From: Actinomycetota bacterium
GTDB lineage: Bacteria > Acidobacteriota > Blastocatellia > Chloracidobacteriales > Chloracidobacteriaceae
Length of the DNA stretch: 12,466 bases
Direction: 5' to 3'
Assembly: GCA_013298335.1 (NCBI GenBank)
Contig: JAAFHI010000029.1
Coordinates: forward strand, 1 to 12,466
Shown: positions 6,988 through 12,466 of the stretch, piece after piece
Numbering within the stretch: the first letter of the stretch is position 1
Layout: each line of letters starts with the position of its first letter
Notes under the pieces: generated by a model
The model's input: only the letters and a program-made list of their open reading frames with translations
Databases searched by the model: none
Told to the model about the DNA's origin: nothing
Program-made: the position numbers and the translations under genes

Positions 6988-9939
6988 CTACCGAACGGAC
7001 CGCCGCGATTGAACGGTAACGACGGCCTGCATCCGACCGGACGCACCCTCTCCACCGGACAATTCCCACCCGAAGGACGGTTCGGCGGAACCGGATTTCG
7101 TCCGCATCGTGGTCATCGAGCCGCCGCCCGCGCCCCGGACGTTCACCAGAAACCGGAGCCGCCGCCGGGCCGGAATCGCAATCCGGAACTGCACCGACTG
7201 ACTCCCTCCCGGCGCGAGCGTCCCGCCGGAAACGGCCTGCCGCCCGCCGACGAGCCCCCGCGTCGTACAAGTCGCGTTGTCGGCGGTCACCAACCGGAAC
7301 GGAATCGCGGGCGGCACTCCGTTGGCTTCGCGAAGTTCGACGACCTCGAACGTGAGGCCCGAAAGCGGCGTCGCGCCGACGTTGGTCAGCGTCGCGTTGA
7401 GCACGACTTCCTCGGCGTAGCCCGGAGAGCAGGCCGACGGCACAAGTTGCGTGCCGGTCACCGTCAGCCCGACATTCGCGTTCTGAAGCGGGAGATCCGT
7501 CGCGTTGGTCGCCACGAGCGCAAAGTCCTGATCGAGCGCGTCCGCGTTGCCGGGCACGCCGTTTCCGGCGATGTTGGTCGCCGTCACGGTCACGGTGACG
7601 GGCGTTCCGACCGGCAATCCGGCGGGCAGAAAGACGTTTTCGAGGTTGTTGCGGAAATCCGCCGCGCCGCCGGTCGTCGAGTTCGCGCCGCTGAACACGT
7701 TGCCGAGGTAGGTATTGCCGCCGACCGTCACCGTCAGGTCGAGATCGTTGACGTAGGCGTTTCCGACCGTCGAACCCGGCGGATCGGTCCACGCGAGCGT
7801 CACCCGCAGCGGTTTCGTCGCGTCAGCGACGGTCAGATTGAACGTCCGCGACTGCCCGCTACCCGTGAACGTGTCGTCGGCCACCTGATCGCGGACCGTC
7901 CGGGGCGTTCCGTCGAAGGCGGTGCCGAGGTTCATCGCGCCGAATCCCTGCGCGACCGACGGCAGCGTGTCGTTGCCGCCGTTGCCGGTCAGATAGCGCG
8001 CGCTGTTCACGAGGTACGCCTTGGTCAGCGCCGCGCTCGCCGCCGTCGAACCCGGCGCGCGCGAATCACGCAGATAGTTCGGATTGTTCAAAAACTGCTG
8101 CTGCACGAGCGCCGCGCCACCCGCTACCGCCGGGCAGGCGAAGCTCGTCCCGTTGGAAATCGTCGTCCACTGGGTCGTTTCGGGATAGAACGGATTCATG
8201 AAACTCGTGCCGCAGAGGCGCGGAAACGGTACACCGAAGCAGGTTCCGGCGGTCCCGGTCGGTCCCGGTGTCGCCGATTGCGGCACGCCGCCGGTCACGC
8301 GCGTCGCGGGCGCACCCACGTCGGGCTTGTTGCGTCCGTCGTTGCACGGACCGCGGCTCGACGAGCTGTAAACCGAGTTGGCGTCGTCGGAAACGCCGTC
8401 GCCGGTGCTGCATCCGTCGGTCGTCCCGAGAATCCGGTAGTTTTCCGAACCGCCGACGGTAATCACGTTCTTGCCGGTCGCGGGCGGACGGACCGTTCCG
8501 CCGCCGCCCGAATTTCCGGCGGCAAAGGCGATCGTCATTTCCTGATTGCCCGCCGTGCCCGACTGCGCATCACGCACGAGGCCGTCATACAACTGGGCCA
8601 GTCCGGAATAGACGCCGTTGCCGCTCGATTCCCAACTGTTCGAACTCACCCGCGCGCCGTCGGTGTAGGCCCCGGACTGAATACCCGAAAAATTGCCCGT
8701 CCCGGTGAAGTTCGGGTCGAAAATCACCGATGAACCGATTTTCACAAACGGCGCAATCCCCATGCCGTAGCGAAAACCGAGTTCGTCAGTGTGGAGACTC
8801 GACCCCGGCGGCGTGGTGACGACGTTTCCGGCGACGATGTGGCCGCACAGATTGCCGTGACCGTCGCAGCCGCGTCCGGCGGAGGTCCCCGGCGTGCCGA
8901 AAACTCTGGTGTAAGCGACCCGGCTCGTCCCGCCGAAGCCGCCGCGCAGCAGTCCGAAATGGAAGGGCGAGGTCGTGCCGTTGTCGAAACCGCTGTCGGT
9001 GACGTCTACCGCGAGGTTCGAGGCGTCAAACTGCGACTGGGTAAAACCCCACGACGCGAGCAGCGCCGCGTAATCGGTCGGCACCGGCTGGCCGCCCGAA
9101 ACGAGACCGGCGCAGAGTACCGCCTGGCGTTCGTCGCACTGGGCCGGTTCGCCGAACGGCGCGATTGAAACGACATCCGGCAGCGCGGCGAGCGTCGCGA
9201 GCGCATCCGGCGCGGCGTGGAAGACGAGATTCACGAAATCCGCCGAGCCGAACTCGATGGTCTTCCCTTCCCCGTTCAGTTTCTTCACCAAATCGCGCGA
9301 CGCCGCGTTCATCGCCGGATCGCGCACCAGTTGAACGGCAAACGTGTCGGTTTTCGCCGTCGCCAGTTCGGGTTGCAGCTTGTCGGAAGGCTGGAGCGGC
9401 GCATTCCACTGAACGAATGTGTTTTGGGACGCGAAATTTCGGACCGCCTCGCGCTGCGTCCCCGAAACGAAGACGAGCAGCGCGTTGCTCGGCACAGAAT
9501 TGACGATACGCGCGCCGGTGGCCGTGAGCGCGGCGTACCACTCGGGGCGAATCGGCCCGGCGAACTGCACCAGATGCAGCCCCGGCCCCATCGGAAGCGC
9601 CGCCCGCTTCACATTTCCCTCCGCCGCTGTGTCGATGGACCGCGTATTCAGAAGAACAAAGTCGAAATCGTCGCGTACGGTCGCGCCGGGCAGGCTTTTC
9701 ACCGCGTTCAACCCGGCGTCCGGGACTTCGACCACGCGAAAACCGTCGTATTCGGCCACCGTCCGAACACCCGGCTGCACGGCGGCGGATTTCGCGCTCG
9801 CCCCCCGCACGATGACCTTGTGGGTGGTGCGGGTCGCCGCCTGCGACAACCGCCGCGACGGACCGGAACCGACGGTGACGACGCACAGACCGACGAAAAC
9901 GACGAACGGAACGGCAAGACGCAGGACGAAACGACGCAT
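6988..9939 (-). CDS. Secreted S8 family (subtilisin-like) serine protease with long N- and C-terminal extensions
   Basis: Exported serine endopeptidase of 983 residues. A basic N-terminus and hydrophobic core (about 1-25) form a signal peptide. Residues about 38-290 are an N-terminal extension, perhaps a prodomain. The catalytic domain runs from about 300 to 675. It has the Asp in VDVTDSGFD (D315), the His in DGHGNLCGHIVAG (H361), the oxyanion Asn in AFAAGNSG (N476) and the Ser in SNGTSFACPAVAG (S599). The His motif has extra residues compared with the usual HGTHVAG, and a second GTSF occurs at 577-580 without the A-x-P that follows the true Ser. Residues about 680-815 look like the PPC/P-domain-like beta domain of many S8 enzymes (VTLAWTDPPG, NDLDLTV). 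A further beta-rich region continues to about 935. No membrane anchor or sorting motif is visible. Its substrate is unknown. AAGGAGG lies nine bases before the ATG. Confidence 0.93.
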   Translation of the reverse strand: MRRFVLRLAVPFVVFVGLCVVTVGSGPSRRLSQAATRTTHKVIVRGASAKSAAVQPGVRTVAEYDGFRVVEVPDAGLNAVKSLPGATVRDDFDFVLLNTRSIDTAAEGNVKRAALPMGPGLHLVQFAGPIRPEWYAALTATGARIVNSVPSNALLVFVSGTQREAVRNFASQNTFVQWNAPLQPSDKLQPELATAKTDTFAVQLVRDPAMNAASRDLVKKLNGEGKTIEFGSADFVNLVFHAAPDALATLAALPDVVSIAPFGEPAQCDERQAVLCAGLVSGGQPVPTDYAALLASWGFTQSQFDASNLAVDVTDSGFDNGTTSPFHFGLLRGGFGGTSRVAYTRVFGTPGTSAGRGCDGHGNLCGHIVAGNVVTTPPGSSLHTDELGFRYGMGIAPFVKIGSSVIFDPNFTGTGNFSGIQSGAYTDGARVSSNSWESSGNGVYSGLAQLYDGLVRDAQSGTAGNQEMTIAFAAGNSGGGGTVRPPATGKNVITVGGSENYRILGTTDGCSTGDGVSDDANSVYSSSSRGPCNDGRNKPDVGAPATRVTGGVPQSATPGPTGTAGTCFGVPFPRLCGTSFMNPFYPETTQWTTISNGTSFACPAVAGGAALVQQQFLNNPNYLRDSRAPGSTAASAALTKAYLVNSARYLTGNGGNDTLPSVAQGFGAMNLGTAFDGTPRTVRDQVADDTFTGSGQSRTFNLTVADATKPLRVTLAWTDPPGSTVGNAYVNDLDLTVTVGGNTYLGNVFSGANSTTGGAADFRNNLENVFLPAGLPVGTPVTVTVTATNIAGNGVPGNADALDQDFALVATNATDLPLQNANVGLTVTGTQLVPSACSPGYAEEVVLNATLTNVGATPLSGLTFEVVELREANGVPPAIPFRLVTADNATCTTRGLVGGRQAVSGGTLAPGGSQSVQFRIAIPARRRLRFLVNVRGAGGGSMTTMRTKSGSAEPSFGWELSGGEGASGRMQAVVTVQSRRSVR

Positions 9940-9948
9940 GGCCGAGTG

Positions 9949-9955
9949 CCTCCTT
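9949..9955 (-). promoter_or_regulatory. Strong ribosome binding site of the S8 protease (AAGGAGG)
   Basis: A full AAGGAGG on the minus strand, nine bases before the ATG at 9939. It is the best Shine-Dalgarno match in the window and fixes the start of the protease. Confidence 0.8.
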
Positions 9956-10004
9956 CGAACGAAGCAATGTTGAAACTGAAAAAAGGGCTGATTCTTCGTG
10001 GAAA

Positions 10005-10033
10005 ACCATCCGCGAACCAGTACCGGGCGTCAA
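10005..10033 (-). promoter_or_regulatory. Possible promoter of the S8 protease
   Basis: On the minus strand TTGACG (plus-strand 10028-10033) and GATGGT (10005-10010) are separated by 17 bases. The -35 is good (five of six), the -10 poor (three of six). It would give a leader of about 60 bases ending in the strong ribosome binding site. Tentative. Confidence 0.3.
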
Positions 10034-10230
10034 TCGAAAACTTTCCGGGGGGTGATTCAACCGTCGGATTTGAAGAGGCGCGAATGCACCGCCAGACAAT
10101 AGCCCCGCCCGTGAGGGTGTGGGACGTTCGGCAACCGGGCGCCGGATCGCCAACGGCGCGGCACAAAAACCGCAAGTGCCGCCGCTGACGCGGCTCACGA
10201 TTTTTCTCCGCCACGCCCCCCCTCCCTAAC

Positions 10231-10388
10231 GGGCAGGGCCATTATCTGGTGGCGCATCCGCGCCTCTTCAATCCCGGCAGGGTCGTGATGACCAATTTAA
10301 TTTTTTAAGGGCTTAATACTTCTACTTTCAATACGTTAGCCCCGTTTACGGGGCTTGAAAGGAATAGCCCTGTCCTTGAGGGCAGGGC
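10231..10388. repeat. Candidate REP/MITE-like palindromic element
   Basis: Two perfect or near-perfect hairpins stand side by side: AGCCCCG-TTTA-CGGGGCT (10338-10355) and GCCCTGTCC-TTGA-GGGCAGGGC (10367-10388, one T-G pair). They are 11 bases apart. The right arm GGGCAGGGC recurs at 10231-10239, and an AT-rich patch lies between, which contrasts with the GC-rich surroundings. Twin hairpins of this kind are typical of REP elements or of the ends of IS200/IS605-type elements. No transposase is present and only one copy is visible, so the limits and nature are inference. Confidence 0.4.
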
Positions 10389-10411
10389 GGATGGCCGGAT
10401 GGGCGGATGGA
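10388..10411. repeat. CGGATGGN octamer, three tandem copies
   Basis: CGGATGGC, CGGATGGG and CGGATGGA follow one another with a period of eight. The array abuts the second hairpin of the palindromic element. The GGATG core is shared with the heptamer arrays elsewhere in the window. Confidence 0.6.
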
Positions 10412-10523
10412 TCCCGGATTCTGGAACTTTGAAGAATCGTTCATCGTACGCGCGCGATCCTTAATACATGTGCCGCCCGCGGAGGGCAGGCGATGTCCAA
10501 CGGAGGCGCGTCTCTCAGGCGGG

Positions 10524-11696
10524 CTAACCGAGGGAAAACGTCGCGACGGTTTCGACGTGGAACGTCTGCGGAAACAGGTCGAGCGCCGTGACCGTTTCCA
10601 GCCGGTAGCCTTTTTCGATGAAAAACTTCGCATCGCGGGCGAGCGTCGTCGGGTCGCACGAAACGTAGGTCAGTCGGCGCGGTTTCAGTTCGGCAACCCC
10701 GGCGCGAACAGCGTTCGTCAGCCCCGCGCGGGGCGGATCGACGAGCAGAAAATCCACCTTCCCGGCCAGTTTCAAACCCGCTTCGCGCAGCCAGCGTTCG
10801 CAGGAACGCGCGGCGTAGGTCACGTTTTCAATCCGGTTGGCCGAAAGGTTTTCAAGCGCGAACTTCCCCGACGACGGCGCTTCCTCGACTGCGTGAACCC
10901 GGTCGAACCGCCGCGCAAGCGGCAACGTGAACAACCCGACACCAGCGTACAGATCAACCGCCGTCCGTCCGCCCGCGAGATTGTCCGGAACCGCTTCCTG
11001 GACAAGGGCTTCGGCCAGAAAACGGTTCACCTGAAAAAAACACTTCGCGTCGTGGCGGTAGGTAAAATCGCCGATGCGCCGCGATACCGCGCCGACCGGC
11101 AGGCCGAAACGGTCGTCCGACGCCACCACTGCATCGCCATCGCCGCAGGCCAGATCGAGCGTTTTCGACCGGAACGGCTGCCCGTCGGCCTTCAACTTCG
11201 CCAACGCGGCATCGAGCGGCGGTACGAGCAGCGGACAGGATTCGACTTCCCGCAGGTCGTTCGACCCGGCGACGTAGAACCCGACTTTGGCGCTGTCGCC
11301 ATCCGGCGCGAATTTGAACTGCACCCGATTGCGGTAGCCCCATTCGTCCGCCGTGACGATCGGAATCGGCGTCTCCCACGCAATCCTGCCGACGCGGGTC
11401 AGCGCTTCCCGGACAAATTCCGCCTTTACCCGCGCCTGCTCGGCGTAGTCGAGATACTGCACCTGACAGCCGCCGCAGACGCCGAAGTGCGGACAGGGCG
11501 CAACCCGCCGCGACGACGACGGTTCAAGAATTTCGACCAGCCGCGCCCGCGCGAAATTCGGCTTTTCCTCGACGATTTCAACCGAAACGCGCTCGCCCGC
11601 CGCCACGCCCGGCACAAACACGGTCCGTCCGTCGGCGTCGCGGGCAATGCCGTCTCCGCCGTAGACGAGGCGTTCGATGGTGAGTTCAAAAGGCAT
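10524..11696 (-). CDS. rlmD: RlmD/RumA-type 23S rRNA (uracil-C5) methyltransferase (TrmA/RumA family)
   Basis: SAM-dependent enzyme that makes 5-methyluridine in RNA. The 390-residue product begins with a TRAM RNA-binding domain (about 1-58). Four cysteines in the RumA arrangement, C68, C74, C77 (CPHFGVCGGC) and C154, should hold a [4Fe-4S] cluster. The methyltransferase domain shows FFQVN (220-224), the SAM motif VDLYAGVGLF (247-256), VDPPRAG (319-325), the catalytic nucleophile C347 in SCDPTTLARD, and the probable general base E382 in HVET. RlmD (U1939 of 23S rRNA) is the likeliest assignment, but RlmC-like or tRNA m5U54 specificity cannot be excluded by eye. I start it at the ATG 11696-11694 (MPFELTIERL, start of the TRAM domain). 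An in-frame ATG at 11816 would add 40 residues that only translate the heptamer array. No ribosome binding site is evident. Confidence 0.9.
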   Translation of the reverse strand: MPFELTIERLVYGGDGIARDADGRTVFVPGVAAGERVSVEIVEEKPNFARARLVEILEPSSSRRVAPCPHFGVCGGCQVQYLDYAEQARVKAEFVREALTRVGRIAWETPIPIVTADEWGYRNRVQFKFAPDGDSAKVGFYVAGSNDLREVESCPLLVPPLDAALAKLKADGQPFRSKTLDLACGDGDAVVASDDRFGLPVGAVSRRIGDFTYRHDAKCFFQVNRFLAEALVQEAVPDNLAGGRTAVDLYAGVGLFTLPLARRFDRVHAVEEAPSSGKFALENLSANRIENVTYAARSCERWLREAGLKLAGKVDFLLVDPPRAGLTNAVRAGVAELKPRRLTYVSCDPTTLARDAKFFIEKGYRLETVTALDLFPQTFHVETVATFSLG

Positions 11697-11708
11697 GGGA
11701 AAAGGTGT

Positions 11709-11722
11709 CGGGTTTCGGGTTT
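11709..11722. repeat. CGGGTTT heptamer, two tandem copies
   Basis: Two perfect adjacent copies of CGGGTTT on the plus strand, six bases before the AAGGATG array. They resemble the GGGTTTT words of the two dcw spacers but lie in the opposite orientation relative to the genes. Confidence 0.5.
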
Positions 11723-11728
11723 CAGGAG

Positions 11729-11789
11729 AAGGATGAAGGATGAAGGATGAAGGATGAAGGATGAAGGATGAAGGATGAAGGATGAAGGA
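11729..11789. repeat. AAGGATG heptamer, eight perfect tandem copies plus a partial one
   Basis: Eight perfect units at 11729-11784, then AAGGA. It is the same unit that makes up the inverted arms at 6003-6030 and 6098-6125. Since three heptamers equal seven codons, the minus strand reads as a repeating SFILHPS peptide, which produces a false N-terminal extension on the methyltransferase gene. Confidence 0.95.
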
Positions 11790-11846
11790 GTCTTCCGAAC
11801 TGGTTTTACCCGTCAATCCCTTTTAATCAGGAACTTCACCCTCCCG

Positions 11847-11878
11847 GTCTCCTTGTCTCCCTGTCTCCAGGTCTTCTT
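11847..11878. repeat. GTCTCCNN octamer, four tandem copies
   Basis: GTCTCCTT, GTCTCCCT, GTCTCCAG and a diverged GTCTTCTT with a period of eight. The last copy touches the stop codon of the M16 peptidase gene. Together with the heptamers it fills much of the 180-base spacer 11697-11877, in which no terminator is seen. Confidence 0.75.
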
Positions 11879-12466
11879 CATTGTCCAATCAGATCACGTT
11901 CGCCGAGTTTGGCGGTTCGCTGGGCTTCTTCCGACAGAATCACGGCGGAGATGTGGGGTTTTCCCTGAATGTACTGCTTGACGTAGCGCTGGATGTCGGC
12001 CCGCGAGGTCTTGCGCAGGTTCGGAAGATAGCCGCGGAAGTAGTCAAGACCCGTCGAAGCCCACCAGAAACTGAGCGAATGGATGTGTTCGCTCACTTTT
12101 TCCCGCGAATAGAGGTCGTCGGCTTCGAGCAGCGATTTCGCGGTTTCGAGCTGCTCGTCGGTGAAGTAGTCCGGGTCGGAGAAATGCGCGACCTCGGCGT
12201 AGATCGCCTTGATCGCCGCCTGCGCCTTTTCGGGCGACATCTGGGCGGTGAGCGTAATCGGGCCGACGTTGCGCTGGGTGTAGTAGGAAACGTCCACCCC
12301 GTTGGTCAGCCCCGAATCGGCGAGCGCCCGCTGAAAGCGCGAGTTCGGCTGGCGGAGAATGAAGGAGAAGACGTCCGCCGCGTAGGTGCCGGCGTTGTCC
12401 TTCCCGATGGACGGCCCGTGCCAGCCGATCTGGAAGACGACCGTCTGGACCGGCTGGGTGACGATC
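11878..12466 (-). CDS. M16 family (insulinase-like) zinc peptidase, C-terminal part (5' end outside window)
   Basis: The frame is open from the window edge to the TGA at 11880-11878, showing 195 residues. The visible part has the typical C-terminal M16 domain pattern: FQIGWHGPSIGKDNAGTYAA, then DVFSFILRQPNSRFQRAL, DSGLTNGV, and later a helical YFTDEQLETAKSLLEAD and VKQYI segments. Such domains close over the substrate or form the inactive half of the clam-shell. The HxxEH zinc site would lie upstream of the window, so activity cannot be judged. An internal GTG at 12297 is not the start, because conserved M16 sequence continues above it in the same frame. Acidobacterial and proteobacterial M16 peptidases are often exported; no signal is visible here. 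Confidence 0.85.
   Translation of the reverse strand, partial: IVTQPVQTVVFQIGWHGPSIGKDNAGTYAADVFSFILRQPNSRFQRALADSGLTNGVDVSYYTQRNVGPITLTAQMSPEKAQAAIKAIYAEVAHFSDPDYFTDEQLETAKSLLEADDLYSREKVSEHIHSLSFWWASTGLDYFRGYLPNLRKTSRADIQRYVKQYIQGKPHISAVILSEEAQRTAKLGERDLIGQ

Larger units (their letters stand above)
9940..10523. other. 584-base gene-free region between the RNA methyltransferase and the protease
   Basis: I see no gene in it. From high to low coordinates it holds a GC-rich imperfect hairpin (10472-10491, GCC and GCCC arms with a bulge), a CGGATGGN octamer array (10388-10411), two strong hairpins (10338-10388), an AT-rich patch (about 10290-10335), a copy of GGGCAGGGC (10231-10239), a GCCGC-TGAC-GCGGC stem (10181-10194), and the upstream region of the protease. 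A possible protease promoter lies at 10005-10033. Confidence 0.6.

Noticed and set aside
10176..10205. Rho-independent terminator on the plus strand (GCCGC-TGAC-GCGGC followed by GATTTTT)
   Set aside because: The stem is only five pairs plus a broken extension, the T-run is offset, and no plus-strand gene precedes it.
11729..11789. CRISPR array
   Set aside because: Units are seven bases with no spacers between them; it is a simple tandem repeat.
11788..11816. Promoter for the RNA methyltransferase (TTGACG at plus-strand 11811-11816)
   Set aside because: The -10 position reads AGACTC, too poor a match, and it would lie at the edge of the heptamer array.
11878..12297. Short gene starting at the GTG at 12297
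   Set aside because: Conserved M16 sequence continues in the same frame to the window edge, so this is an internal codon of a truncated gene.

Overview
All recognisable genes in this window lie on the minus strand, so transcription runs from high to low coordinates. The base composition is GC-rich in the genes and more AT-rich between them. Three features point to a diderm bacterium: a meso-diaminopimelate-type MurE, a division and cell-wall (dcw) cluster, and a large secreted subtilase with a PPC/P-domain-like tail. Intergenic heptamer repeats, plus the style of the subtilase and M16 peptidase, make Acidobacteriota (Blastocatellia-like) my best guess. That placement is inference, not proof.

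Layout, in transcription order. 12466-11878: C-terminal part of an M16 (insulinase-family) peptidase, cut by the window edge. 11877-11697: repeat-filled spacer holding octamer and heptamer tandem arrays. 11696-10524: an RlmD/RumA-type m5U RNA methyltransferase with its [4Fe-4S] cysteines intact. 10523-9940: a 580-base gene-free stretch with two strong hairpins, an AT-rich patch and short tandem repeats. 9939-6988: a secreted S8 protease. 6987-6716: gene-free. 6715-6641: the dcw promoter followed by four 10-bp-spaced MraZ boxes. 6571-1: the dcw operon, in the order mraZ, rsmH, a secreted three-repeat protein of unknown function, ftsL-like, ftsI-type PBP with a PASTA domain, murE, murF (start only).

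The dcw genes are tightly packed. rsmH/unknown and ftsL/ftsI share ATGA overlaps, and murE/murF overlap by 11 bases. A single good sigma70-like promoter upstream of mraZ, overlaid by MraZ boxes, probably drives and autoregulates the set. The operon would supply the transcriptional regulator, the 16S rRNA methyltransferase, septal membrane proteins, the septal transpeptidase, and two cytoplasmic ligases that build the UDP-MurNAc-pentapeptide.

The points most worth a second look are four. First, a triple DUF4177-like secreted protein is translationally coupled inside dcw. Second, a 28-bp inverted array of heptamers between mraZ and rsmH would fold in the mRNA with no mismatch, only one G-U wobble, right at the rsmH start codon. 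Third, related 7- and 8-bp repeat arrays recur in several spacers. Fourth, there is the clean MraZ operator array. I found no CRISPR array, tRNA, rRNA, integrase or transposase gene.
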